Part shown: positions 14,001 to 27,933 of the stretch, piece after piece
Numbering within the stretch: the stretch's first letter is position 1
Layout of the letters: each line of letters opens with the position of its first letter
DNA from: Chamaea fasciata
Lineage: Eukaryota; Chordata; Aves; Passeriformes; Sylviidae
Assembly: GCA_029207755.1 (NCBI GenBank)
Contig: JARCOQ010000005.1
Coordinates: forward strand, 51,115,563 to 51,179,562
Direction of reading: 5' to 3'
Length of the DNA: 64,000 nucleotides
Translations under genes and position numbers: made by a program
The notes under the pieces: generated by a model
Database searches by the model: none
Seen by the model: only the letters and a program-made list of their open reading frames with translations
What the model was told of the DNA's origin: nothing

Positions 14001-15175
14001 GAAGGTGTCCCTGCCCATGGCAGGAGGTGGAGCCATGTGACCTTTAAAGTCCCTTCCAACCCAAACCATCCTATTGTTTAAACTGGACAAGAAAACATTC
14101 TTTAAACCTGACCACAGCTCCAGAGAAAGGGTAGTTCTTGTGACTGATTGTGGTCCCTGGAATTTTATCTGTTCAGGCGAGTTTAACGTGTAGAAAGTGT
14201 CAACATTGCAGCTGAGGCTGGGGAGTGGCATGCAGGGTGAAATCCAGTCTGATAGGTTGAGTACAACTAATTTGGGTTTTATACAGATACTGTTAAATAC
14301 TGATGCTTTGTGGATAAAGTTTTCTTTCCCACAAACCGAATGAAATTATATTCTCTCTCATGTGAGTTCATAAGCTCACAGCATTTATCATTGCCTTAAT
14401 TTATTCACTGTGCAAGAATAAACACAGCACTATTAATAGAAGTCCGGCCAAACAAGTGCCTCATGAAGAATGTAGGGCTTTTTAATAGTGTACTTTGTTT
14501 GCTTGCCTCAGCTTCAGGCATGTAAATCTCCTTGGTCTCCCAGCCTCCCTCCCTGCCAAGCAGTCAGCTGTTAGGTGAGGGAAACAACAGCTCTGCTTCA
14601 AGGCACTCCTCCCACGCCAGTGTCCCCACACTGGGTAGGTCTGTGGTTTTCTTTACCCTCTCTGTCTGCCCCCTTCCCCAGCCAACAGGATCGTTGGAGA
14701 GATGGCTTCTGGCTTATTTCAGCAGGAATTGCAGTGACAGGATGAGGGGAAATGGCTTCACACTGACAGGGAGCAGGTTTTGATTGGATATTAAGAAGAA
14801 ATTCTTTGCTGTGAGAGTGGTGAGGCCCTGGCACAGTTTTCCCAGAGAAGCTGTGGCTGCCTCATCCCTGGAAGCATCCAAGGCCAAGTTGGATGGGGCT
14901 CTGAGCAACCTGGGATAGTGGAAGGTGTCCCTGCCCATGGCAGTGGGGTTGAGATGATCTTTAAGGTCCCTTTCAACCCAAACCATTGTATGATTCTATG
15001 AAGTGGAATGAGAAAGCCCTGCTGCTCCTTTAGCTTCAAATCCTAAAAAACGTTGAAAAAAATTGTTTGAAAGTTTTTGTCTTGTATAATAGTTCTGTGT
15101 GTCAGCTGAAAATTCTTGAACCAGCTCTAACTCCTACCCCACTGTTGCCAGTGCCTTTCCCTGCCCTCCACCTCT

Positions 15176-15225
<50 letters not shown>

Positions 15226-17802
15226 TGTGTGATTACCTGCCTTGCCTCTAGATCCAGAGAGCATTCCAAACTGGGCAGTGTTGGAAGGGGGGGAAAAAGC
15301 CTTTTTACCATGCCCTGCCTTCTGCAGCTGATGCTTAGTTACTGAAAAGGTGTCTCGCTGCAATGTCTGATCCCTTTTTTCACTGGTTTAGACTGTTCAA
15401 CACAGTACTGCAATTAAACAGGCTCTAAGATGACCAACAGCATGGGTAACATGGATCTGAAAGTATAAATGGGTGATCTGGAAAACTGTAGCAAAAAGGA
15501 AGCCTTGAAAACAAAAATGTGTATGGTTTAAAGCATTGCACTTGATGACTGTGTTCTTTTACGTTACCTTTATTTATTAGATTTCACCTCTAAGATAAAT
15601 GGTGTGTGGAGGCCACAGGTCACTATGTTGTTTCCATTTTTTTTCTTATTAGGAAATTATAGCTATAGTGTGTTAGATGTGAAAATTATTGAAATTAATA
15701 TTTAGCTAAATTCTGCTTTTGCTGAAATTCAGCTCTTACTGCAGCTGGTAGGAAACAGTTCCCCATTATCCCATGAAATACTTCCATATGTAGTAAAGAG
15801 ATAGCATTCATTCCCAGATCTAAAAACAAGTAGAAATTTTCAGCTTTGCACCATAAGTTGTCATGGCTGGGGTCAGTGGCAGGTCCAGCAAAGGTCCAGA
15901 GGTCCAGCCCTGTCCCTGGAAATGTTCAAGGCCAGGTAAGGTGGGGCTTGGAGCAACCTGCTCTAGTGGAAGGTGTTCCTGCTCATGGCAGGGGATTAGA
16001 ATAGAGGCTCTTTAATGTTCCTTCCAACCCAAATCATTCTATACAATATAATAATACATTACATGGGTGGAAATGAGGCCCACTATATCTAAAATCTAAT
16101 TTTTCTTCATCAGCTTAATCAGCATTCAAGGGAAGTGATTTCTTTTCGTTGTTACTTAGTCTGCTAAAACATACAGCCAGTGTTTGGTGTATTAAACATA
16201 CTAGGTTTGGATGCTTTTAATTTGGAGAGATGGGAGGCTAAATCTTTCTCCATGAAATACATTTTCTGAAAAATTATACCCAGTTATGGCACCGAAATAC
16301 ACCCTTCCTGAGTGTTCTGGAGAAACCATATGTGTATCTGCACACCATAGGGTTTAAATTCAAGGGAACGAGAGGGTGTCTTTAATTTCTTCTGTTATTT
16401 TTAGGTTCTCTCTCTTTAATGGTAATTGTTGAGCTGTAGACAAATGCAGTTCATGCAGCAGCAGAAGGAAATGCCACAGAAATGGGAAGAATGTACAAAA
16501 TTCCACCTCCAGCTCTGTGTGGTGGGCCTGGGGCAGAAAGAAGGTCAGCGAGTTTCGCGGTTGCTGAGGGTTGCTAGTGCCAGGACCCTGCCAACCTATT
16601 TAAAGAAACAATTAAAATAGGACCTGTGCAGAAGGGAAGGGAGAAATTCTATGACCTTCACCTGTGTTTCAGATACTACAGTCAGTCCTGCTAATTTTAA
16701 TCTTGCAGCCACCTTTACCCTAAGCACTGTTTCAGTCTGAGGCTTTACTCTGTTGGGTTTAAATATTTCTTTGTGTGGAGTAGCTTCCATGAGCAGGAAT
16801 GTTACAGCAATGGCTGGGGCTGCCAATATCTAATACTCACCATTGTCCTCTAATTTAAAGAAGAAGAACCTCCCTTAGTCCAGCCTGACCAGTGAGTTTT
16901 AAAGAAAGAAAGGAGTGAAAATAAATATAATTTGCTGAATGGTTAAAGTTGGAAGGGGTCATTGAGTCCAATTCTCTGCTTCCAAAGGGGCCATCCTAGG
17001 TCTGGCTGCTCAGGTCCTTGTCCACTCACATTCTGAACATCTCCAAGAATGATTGTTCCATACCCTGTCATTGACCATACCCTCATAGTGATTTTTCAAA
17101 AAAAGTCTATTTGGATTTACCCATATTTCAGCTTATTTGTCATGATAGTTGAAATATGTCTGAAAGATGGGAAAATTTCAGCTATAATGTTTTGCATTAA
17201 ATCACTGGAAAATCTGATGGAATTTGAATGGCGAGAAAACTTTTACATAGAGAAAATAAACTGTTGCTTTTCAACATATATCACTTGGTTTCTAGATAAT
17301 CAGCTGGAGCTCAGCCTTTAGCTGTTAGTGTAAATGAACAAATCCATGACCAAAGAACTAGAGGAAAAGAAAAATGGATTAATTTTCTTTGGTGTGTTAT
17401 CTCTATTTTTTCAGTCACTCCCATCTAAAATGTTCTTTTCAGTGCAATATACAGCCTGAGTTTTGCTGTTTGAGTTGTATTAACAGGCTGTTACCTTAAG
17501 AAATTTTATTAGCTCAACCCCTAAATGGGATTGTTGCATATACTGGTTTTCTGCTGCACTTGATACTATCTGGATCAAGACTTTGATCCAGGAGTTGCTG
17601 TACTGCTCATCCTCTGAATGGCTCTGAGCTCGCTTTTGGTTTTATCAGTTTCATCTCCAAGCACTGCTTTAATAGCTTTCTTGGCTGCATCTGTTGTTGT
17701 TACTTCCACCCTTAGGGCACTTTTTCAGCTTTTTTTGTACTTCTGTGAGTCTTAGAGCATCACCAACCACCATTTATGTAGTTCCTGCTCCCCTCCTTCT
17801 AG

Positions 17803-17858
<56 letters not shown>

Positions 17859-20800
17859 CCGTCTGATTCAGCATGGTGGATGCTGTCTGGGAATCAGAAT
17901 TATCCCAGGTTGGAACTGCATTTCTTAATTTCACCATGTCCAGCTCTCAGTTAGCACTGTTTTAAGTTCCCTGAGTTCTTTCTCAGAAAGCTCAAAACCT
18001 CTTTGCACATGTGGTTGTTCCCAGAGACCTTTGCTAAACTTGGAATACATTCCCAATGGACTAGACATTTCTGGTTGGTTTGTTTTCATAAGCAAGAAAT
18101 TCTGTCTTGGCTCAGACATGTACTAGCTTGAGTTGATCACCTGAACAAAACACCCTTTAGCCAAAGTAAAAAGGTATTTTCTACGCAGCAGTTTTCCCAT
18201 ACAGGCGCCACAGCTGCCATTCAGAGCAGACATCTCGATCTTTTCCTGTGGGGTTTTTTTCTCTCCATTTTTCATCTCCCAGAAAATGAGAAAACAAGGT
18301 GATTTTTATTTATTTTTTTTTTTCCACAGAAGCTTGTATGTGCTGTCACCTCAGGTACATGTAAAGTTTTTTAGAAGTGATGAATTGTAACTGTGAACCA
18401 CTCTGAAGAACATGCCCCCTCTCTAACTACTGAGTATAACACCTGCAAAATACACCATGGTTACATTTGCTTACATAAAACACTGACAAATAAGTAACAA
18501 AGTTATGTTCCGACTCTTTGTGCTTGGGTTGGATCAGAAAATCGTTTTTCACTTACCTAAATTCAGTGCCATCCTTTCAGAAAGTTTCACTGAGGACCTC
18601 AGACTCCTTGAACTGTGACATAATGTGCACAAAAGAGTTTATTTGCGAGCCTCCCCTGGAGAACTTAATCATACACTGAGTTTTCCTTAGGTTTCGTTTC
18701 ACATACAGTGAAATTTCCTCTTAGGTTTCTGCTGTCTGAAAGAAGAGGTCTTGATACCCTCTTCCCATCTCCCTGTGGTGTCCTCCCCTCACACTGGCTG
18801 TCACCACGCTGATTTAACTCAGGAGAAGAGCAGAACAAGTTGCTTTTCTTCCCTGGGCTATTGTTCTCCTATTTATCTGAGCTAAATTGACCTGTTGTGC
18901 TTTGGACAAGCCAGCAGGAGCAATGGGAACGTGTGGCCAGAAGTGGAAAACAAATTTTATTCCTGGGATTTCAGTCAGACTCAATCTTTCCCTCAGACAC
19001 CTGCTCTGGTCTCTTGTTATCCAAAAGATTTTCTCCCTATGTAACTCAGTTCTCCTCTGTATCTGTGTGCATCTTCCTGGGAATCCAGACACCATCCAGT
19101 TCTTTTCTAGGAAGCCAGAGGAGGTAGAACACCTCCATCCTTTGGCTGACTGACTGACTGACATGTTTCTGTGTGAAACATCCCTTACGTGATACTCCGT
19201 TCTATAATAATCAGTATATTAATGTGTCCGTGGAAGTGGTGAATAAATGGGCAGAGCTCACTATTAGCTCGTGACTATTATTAACTGCTTGGTGGTGTTG
19301 AATAAGAGCTGTGATGTTGTTCAAAAACAGTGGTGATGGTGTGTTTGGAAAAGGTGAGTTTTCCCTCGTCTTCCTGAGGCTATAGGAAGTAATTTTGTCC
19401 CCTTTGCTCTCTCTCTGTCCCTCTTTGCCTCTCACTTCTCCTGCAGGGCGTCCTGGAGACCTGCCAGCTGCTGAGCACATCTCTGACCTTCTCCCGGTGC
19501 CACCATCGGGTGGATCCCGAGCCGTACATCAGCCTCTGTGAAAGGGACATCTGTGCCTGTCCCCAGGGTGTGGACTGTCACTGCCCCGCCTTCCTGGAGT
19601 ATGCCAGGAGCTGCGCTCACGAAGGAGTCATTTTGGAGGGCTGGCCTGAAGAGAGCTCGTGCAGTAAGCTGGCTGATTTATTCCTAGGCTGCTCATCCCC
19701 AGTAAGATCGTGCCTGTCTTGTAGATTTATGTCCTGCAGCTAAAAGCAGCTGGTGTGTTTTTAGGAGGTTGGTTCATTTGTAGGAAGTGCCTCTGCTCAC
19801 TCCCCCTCTCAGTTCTCCATCACTCACCTTTTTCTAGAAGTTTTTGTCCCCAAGGCAATATTGTTTGACCCATATATAAAGAAGATCCTGAGCTCTTTCA
19901 TGTCCCATCACAATGTACACAGGCAGTGAAGGCTAATTTGATACACAGAGGTACAGACTAGGATGTTTAGGCGTTATTTCATATATGGTTCAGGTTTGTA
20001 GTATTTTCCAGCCTGTATTTTTAAGTTAGCATCTTTGTGAAATTCTCTCTAATGTTTTTTCATAATGACAATTGTTTCACCCTTTATTTGCTTGAATCAA
20101 TTGCCTTGAAATTGAGATGTTGCCTTTTCTAAGCCAATTTTTGTCTAGGTTAGAGATCCTGACTGCATTTGAAGTGCTGCCTTTATTAGCCCAATTTTGC
20201 TGAGTTCAGAGGTCCTGATTGCATCTGTGCTGAGGTTTTACAATAAGGAAGTGCATAGACTGAGATGGATTGTGTTTATAGAGGAAAAGTAATGCTTGCA
20301 CCTACTGCTGATACCTCCACTGCAGAACCGTGGTTTAATACAGAGCATTCAAAAAATAAATTTAAAAACCCACTAATATCATGTTCTCAGTGATTTTTCT
20401 CTCTCTCTTTTTGTTTTGTTTTGTTTTGTTTTGTTTTGTTTTGTTTTGTTTTGTTTTGTTATGAGAAAGGACGATTTCCTTGGCATGTTTATGTAAATTG
20501 ATTTCATGGGGTAAACTGTCTGATTTGTACTGACAGCAGTTGGTTCTCTGGTAAAGATATTCTGCTACCGACCACTGAAGAAAACTGTGCCTTCAGAATG
20601 TGGTTAGGGGCAGCAAGATGCTGCCAGCCACTTGTTCAGGGATTGTACAGTCTGAGTTCTAGCTGTAATTTATTACCTTGCCATTGGGACATAAAAGAGA
20701 CCCATCTCATCTCCTTGCTCAGGGTGTGAGCCAGAGAACCCATTTTTCTGGGGCTCTTTGTAAGTATGATTAAAAGCCACAAGTGAAATAAGCCTTTCTG

Positions 20801-23800
20801 TGATCCCAGGGGATTTAGAACTTATTTCTAACCCTTGAATTCACCAGCCACGGTTTGGTTTTATCTCCTGAGTCAGGAAAGAGGGAAGTGTCGCACTGCC
20901 ACAGCAGGAGCTTAATTTTCTTCAGGAAAGAGGGAAGTGTTGCACTGCCACAGCAGGAGCTTAATTTTCCATCACCCTTTGTGCTATGGTTCTTTCTCAG
21001 GAGATGATGATGATGATGCAGGTATGGAATGCTCTGCTGTGTGGCAAGGGCTCTAGTGCTGGGCAAACTATGCAACTGTGAGTTGGTGCCTGAGCCCAGG
21101 GCAAGATCACTCCTTCATTACCCTCCCACCTCTTCAGCAGAGGATTTGCTTGGAAAGGACAGGCTCTAACCTTTTCTTCCCACTCCATGCCCCCGCAGTC
21201 TTGTAAGGCATGGTTTGTGGATGCATTGAAGAGAAAGAATGGCTGTAATAGAGTGTGTTTGCATAATGGCCTGGCCTAGATAATGGCAGCAGTGGAGATA
21301 CCATGGCATGGGTGTTATCCTGAGCTGGTGGTTCTCTGGAAGAGGGAGGATGGGATTTCAGAGTTTTAACTGTCTCCTGGTTCTCCCTGAAAACACCAAA
21401 CAGGATAATTTCACAAATGAGTGGAGTAAGTGCATGTCTTAAAGGTACAAAGCAACCATATCTGTCCAAATTGCTTAGATATTATAGCAAAACTTCTCCC
21501 CAGATTTGATTATTCTTTATGTACTTGGGTTTAGTTATTGACTCAATTTATTAGAAAACAAATTTGCTTTAACATCTGAGTATTTACCATGCTACCTGAC
21601 AGATGATGATATTGCAGCAAACAGAAAATCAATTATTTCTAAAATGTTCTGCTTCTAAAAAGGAAATAGTAATTTGGAAGCTGACATGACCTTTTGTGTC
21701 TCTGTGGTTCAACCTTTGATAATGAAGGGATTTGTGGGTTTAAGTGTTATTGAGGAATTTGCATTTCTAATTTGTTTTAATTGTTTCAGGGCCAAGATGT
21801 CCAGTTGGCATGGAATATAAGGAGTGTGTATCCCCATGTGCCAAAACCTGCCAGAGCCTGAATATCAATGAAGTGTGTCACGGACAATGTGTTGATGGCT
21901 GCAGCTGCCCTGGTAATTTATTTACTGGGTTATTTACAGAGAAACATTTGGCAGTCAGGCTACCTATTTTATTAGAAGAAGGAAAGCTGTGTCTTCCCTT
22001 AGATTTTCTTGAAATCAGAAACACTTCTTTTTTCTGGGATCATGCCCTAGAATAATCCAGTTTCTGTAGTGCCTGTATGCTCACTCCATAAAAGGGCCAT
22101 TTTTCAGAGCCAACTAAAGAGTAAATGCTTCTGTGAAAATCAGTACCAACTAACATCCCAGGATTGCCTTTATATCTTGGTGAGAGACTGCTTGCCCTTG
22201 GTGTACTCCTCCTGAATTGCTTGGGTTAGAGACAAATACAGTGAGGGGAAGAAACAGCAGAGAATACACTGAAGGAATTTCTTGTAGAAAAACAGTACAT
22301 GTAGAGCTTGCACTGCAATTTCAAAGGTCTTCATGATTTAGGTGAATAATTTAATTTATTATTGAATCTTCCATACAGGAGATTTGATTGGATTAAAGGG
22401 AACAACCCAGCCATGCCAATCTTTCACTTCTGTCTGTTGCACTTAAAAACAGCTGCAGGAGGAGAGCTAGATTCCTGGCTCCAAAGCTCCATATGCTTCC
22501 ATTTCTAGCTGGGTTTTTTTGTTTGTTTGTTTGTTTTGTTTGTTTTTTTGTTTTTTTGTCTTTTTTTTTTTTGTTGTTTTATTTTGTTCATTGGGTGCTT
22601 TGTTTGTTTTGAATAGGACGGTCTCTGCATTTCACCCTGTCTGGGTTTTGTGAATGCACAGAGGTGTTTAGTGTCCCCTTGTACAAGATGCAAAGTATGG
22701 TGGAGGTTTGCAGAGATTTGCTTTCCAAAACAAGGCAATAACGACAATGTCAGCCTCATTTGAGGAGACCCTGAATTCAGAGTTTGGTAGTTTCCCATTC
22801 AGCTGCCAGTCTCTTCCTTGCTGGAGGTTCAAAGGTGTGGCAAGAAGGTGCACATGGCACGTGGAGGGTGACAGGTGATGTAACCAGACTTCGGAGATTA
22901 TTTTGTTGTGAAGGATCCCGCTACTGTATTTATGCAGTCCTGGAAGTGTTGGAGAGAGCTGAAGATGAATCCACTGGCTGCACAAGGGCTCGTGCTGTAT
23001 TTTTCCTTTGGTGGATGCATTGGTCTGTTCAGCATGGGAAAGGTCTAAGGAGAGAGGAACTGAGGAGCAGAGAAGCAGGAGCTCCACAGAAAGGGTAAAG
23101 GGCATGAGAATAAAAATTAGCAGTTCTAAACTTTTACTGCTGTTTTACCTTGTTGCACAGCCAGAAGGGAAGAATCTGGATTTGAGTTTGATAGAAAACC
23201 AGGAGGATCTGACAGATGAATAGGGGGATTTTTGATGCAGTTTCTACCTTCACTTAGCTTCTCTCCAGTGCTCCAAGAGCAAACAGGATCTGGAGGATGT
23301 TTGACAAATGTCTTATTTTTTTTTATTTTTTCCCTCTGTTAAATGCCCCTCACATTTACATTAATTGCCGTAAATGGAATTACTCTTGCCAGGAAAAAAG
23401 GCAGGCATTCTGTTTTCTTGTGCTCTCTGGAGAGCCACAGCACTCTTAAATGCTCAGATCTTGTTGTGATTCTCTCTCACTGGAAGGATTTTCTCAACAG
23501 CCAAGATCTTTCCAGGCAGCTCTATGGGGAGAACAGGAGAAAGGATACTTACCTGGGTCTTGCTGTCAGTGATGACTGCTGCTGGCAGGGAAAAGAGCCA
23601 AAACCTCTGGAGGAGATTGGAAGGGGTCCCTCAAATAAAAGGGAGAGGGGTGTTCAAGAAAACAAATGTTTTGTCACAGCAGCTCTTTTGAAAATGAGGG
23701 AATATCAACTATCTCTCAATATAGGGATTGAATAGAAACCACTATAAACTAGCAATAGAAGGACAAGTTTCTACCTTAGAAAAGTCTTGTAACTCTTTTG

Positions 23801-26800
23801 TGCCTCTGTTTATCTTTGGAGGATAAAGAACTCTCTCTATAGCACAGGTAATTATAGTTGTGTAATATGGAAACCTCAGCAGCTGGACCCAAATTGGGAA
23901 GCTGGCCCTCTTGCTTTTTGCCTCTGCAGAAGTGGCATCTTTCTCTCAGAGCCTCTCTGCTAGATTTACATGGTGTCCAAATTTTTTTCTTCATTCCCCA
24001 CTTTGCCTTTTCTTAGGTTCTCTTATGACAAATACAAGACCTGTGTGGACACCCTTTACTGCATCCAATGAAGTTCACGGTTTTTCCAACAGTCAGGTCC
24101 CAGCTCTTACCAACTTTGTGCTCCCTATGTTTGATTTGTCTGTGTTCCAACATGCATTCTGGACCTGAGGATGTGCTAAGCAAAGAGCTTTTCTGGGAGC
24201 ACCAGGAATGCTTTGTTCAGCACGTCTGAGGGAGAGGCAGCACCAGAAGGAAAGCAGACACCTGCACCTGTGAGGCTTTTTGGCAAACCTCATTCCTTTT
24301 TATTGCTGTCTGTGACTAAGTATGGATAATAATGCATATGAGGTCTTGGCAAAGCATATGAAGAAGAAGAAAATCTAATTGTATTTATGTTTCTTTCCCT
24401 GTGTGTGTGATATGGGTGTCTGATGCTATATGACCTATCCAGAGGGGCTGCTCCTTGATGGTGAACATTGCATTGAAAGCTCTGACTGCTCCTGCATCCA
24501 CTCTGGAAAACATTATCCTCCTGGCTTCACCATCTCCCAGGACTGCAACTCATGGTAAACCCTGTGGTGCTCTGGTGTGGTTGCTGTAGATAAGTACTGC
24601 ACTCTGGTCAGTGACTGTTTTGCATTAACTTTCTAGAAATCTCTCTACCTTTAAAAAATTTCCTTTCACTGGCAAATGATTTGCTCTCTTACTGGAATTG
24701 CCAGCCCCTTCCAAGAAGTGAGCTGTTCACAAAGACAAAATCAGCTCTGTTTTTAAAGGGATATTTGATCTGATAGAACAACATGAAGGTCACACTCCTT
24801 CAAAGAGCAGAGAACTACCTGTTTCCTGTGGATAAGACAGACCAGCAGGTTCCCATGTTTGGGTAGTATCAGTGGTGGTGTCTTTGTTTTGACTTCCTAC
24901 ATGTATTTAACCTCTAAACCCCATTTCTTTCCAAGAGGAGTTAGCCTAAGGCACGTCCTTGGAACTTGTCACAGGGCTAATGAGTCTTCCTAGCATGGCT
25001 CACGAGTTTTCTTGCACTCCTGAGTACCAGACTGGAGGGGAAAACCAGCACTTTAAAGAAAGGAAGTGGAGTTAATCACATATTCCTGATCTGGTTTTGT
25101 GTTCAGTGTTGTCATACTTGTGCAAGGAGTTTGGACAACTCTTTACCCGGAGGTTTCCAATTAGAGCACAGAAGGAGGACTCAGTGAAGACCATATTATG
25201 CAGAAGAAGGGTGGTCTGTGCATCAGCCCTGTTAATCAGAAGCTTTTCATTACCTGCACCACGTGTCCCAGCACACAGACCATAACCATGACATTAGCGT
25301 TTTGTCTTTTTCCCTGGAGTCCTCTTCAGCTTTGAGCTTGGCCACATTGTTCAACCTTGGTGCTCTTGGGAGATGAGTGTAGCCTGACAGGCTGGGTTTT
25401 TTATTGCTTGTGTTTTGTTACTGCTTCCTGTTATTCAAACTTGATGCTGCTGTGGGGAACGTAATTCCAGTGACTCTGCATTTAACATCCTCAATAATCT
25501 GCGTCCCGACAAATGGTTTTCAAGGGCTGGGATAATTAAAGGAACGAGAAGAATACAGTAACTGTGGAAACAAGGAGTGCAGAGAGGCTTGTGGTGTACA
25601 CTGCAGGTGATCAGAGCAGGGGAGTTTGACATAAGAAGCAGCAAAGGTGAATAGATTTGTTTGAGGGCTAATGAGGGAACTTTCGCTGCCTAAAGATGGG
25701 GCCGAACTCTTCTCAGAGACAAGCAGCGAAAGGTTATGAAGCAATGGACACAAGCTGCAAAGGAAATTCTCTTTTGACACAAAGAAAAATTCTTGTTCCT
25801 TCCCCAGTGCTGTACTGGCGCAGCTGCTCAGAGAGGCTATGGGACCTCATCTAGGATATTTCTAAACTCAAATGGGCAAGGTCCTCACCCACCTGATCCA
25901 ACTTTGTCATTGCTTTCTCTGAGTTGGGGATTGTAGTAAATGATTTTTCTAGAAGTTGATTTTGATTTTTCCCTTCAAACGTTTTTCCCCTGTGATTCTG
26001 TTGTATTGATAGATATACCTTGAGAACTGCATTGAACTCATTCCACATCAGTGGAATATAGCTGGAAACTCCACTAAGCATAGAGCTTTGGTAGGGAAAA
26101 ACAGAAGTCCTTGAGTTCTGCAACCATACCCATTCATATGACCAGCAGTTGCTGTCAAATGATGGGAAGAATGGATGAATACATTTAGAAATGAGGTTAT
26201 GGGAGATGGAAGGGATGTTGGGGACTGATCTAATTTCCCTGGGACGGGGACCATTTTCAGGTTTTTGGGAAAAATGTGCACAGAAGATTTATATTCATAT
26301 ACTCTTGCCTAACTTGCTGCTATCTCTTTCCTAGCATTTGTCGACGTGGCACATGGATCTGCAGCAATGGGGAATGCCCAGGTATGTTGGTTTTACTCTT
26401 TGCAGGTTTTGACAAGTAAGGCTTGCCTACATCACTCCCACTCATGCCCCACTTACATTTTTTTTTCACCCCAAAAAAGCAAATATTTGTTCTTTCTTGC
26501 TTGCTCCAGTGCAATCTAGTTGGGATCTTACTTTCAAGTTCTTCTCCTGAGACAAGTCAGACATTACCCTGTGTGGTTTGTGTGTAGCAATGAAAAACCC
26601 TGTTTGGTGGGAAGGCCAGTTCCTGCTTTGATTACTTAGTTTGTCACTTGTAAGGGTTTGTATGTTCAGAGGATTGGCTTCCAGGTAGGGGAACACTCCT
26701 GAATTTCTTTGACCACCTACAATTCCTCATTGTACCTTCCTGACCATGACAGTTCCCTCATGGTCATGTTGTGGGTGAAGGAGCTACAGCTCCAGGGAGA

Positions 26801-27883
26801 AAGTGGCTGCCCTGCCTTCCATGGTGCTGGCAGATTGGAGAGGCAGCTCTGCAGATGCAGACAGGAAAAGAGCAGATTATAGCTGGACAGGAAAAGAGCA
26901 GATTTGAGGGCTTTGGTGGTTTATTGTTGAGATGAGACTGTGCAACCCTCACAAATTAGGGGAACTGCTACAGTCTTAAGGTGTTCTATCAAAAAGTCTG
27001 TTTTTTTTCTAGTAACATGAAACATGCCTGACCCATCAATGCTCTGTTTCCTCCTTCTTTAGACCAAAAAAACCCTTCCCCAAAGTATAAGCACTTCAAG
27101 AAGAGGATGGGGGTGGTGTATGCAAATATTTAAAATGGAGATGACATTTTTAGTGAGCTGCCCCCTGTGCTTGTTCATTAAGGATCTCTCCAAGTGCAGA
27201 GAATCTCACTGTCTAAAACACAGCCTCAAGAACACAGACTAAGCTGATTCATTACATCTTTTAGCTAATGGGAAGCAGCATGATTACAAACAAGAAATAG
27301 GTGCCTTTCTAAGTCCAGTTTTTCCTTAGGTTATAGCTTTTAATTCCTTGCTCTCTGGGTTGTGGGGAATAATTCATGGGCCAAACTTTTATCCTTAACT
27401 CCAGCCATGGTTTTCTTCATAGTGATTATAGAAGTGAAGATAAATCTGGAATTGAGGCTTGCAAACTGATGTTGATATCCAGCTTTGTGCACGAGGCAAT
27501 ATAGCACTGCAGCCTTTTTCTGAATTGGGAAGCTGTCCCAAATGAGCAGAAGTGGAAAAGAAAGGCAACTTATTTTTGTACCTTCTGCCAATATATCTAA
27601 ATCGGTTTCATGCTAGGCTTGTTCAAGACTGAATGTTGTATACCTGCTGCTGTTGTACATGTGCCTGCTAAAAACCTCTATTAACTATACTGAGACAGTA
27701 TGGGAGGGCAGCAAAGCCTCCCAGGGTAGCCAAATTTGTACTGTTACCTGTACTGTTTGTCTCTACTTGAAGTAATATTGGAGCATACTTTCATTGTTGG
27801 TTAGTTACCACAAAAATTTCTAAAAGCACGTGTCCAGAAAATTTATGTAGTTACTCGTATAAACTAGGTAGTTTCTTTTGACC

Positions 27884-27933
<50 letters not shown>

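Larger units (their letters stand above)
12131..19446 (+). other. VWF intron 6 (7.3 kb)
   Basis: Phase 0. It contains five CR1 fragments (12213, 13600, 14733, 15890 and 16938), the (AC)n tract at 15179, a 54-base T tract at 17805 and a short GACT repeat near 19150. Nothing further was recognised from 17900 to 19446. Confidence 0.85.
19664..21789 (+). other. VWF intron 7
   Basis: A 2.1-kb phase 1 intron containing the GTTTT repeat at 20409-20460 and the 49-bp tandem duplication at 20873-20970, plus a short (GAT)n at 21004-21017. No mobile element was recognised. Confidence 0.88.

Noticed and set aside
13743..14231. A 162-codon minus-strand open frame
   Set aside because: It is the antisense of a CR1 3' fragment, and similar frames recur at the other CR1 copies.
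17694..17954. Open frames with long phenylalanine or lysine runs
   Set aside because: They only translate the 54-base T tract; the same applies at 27820-28005.
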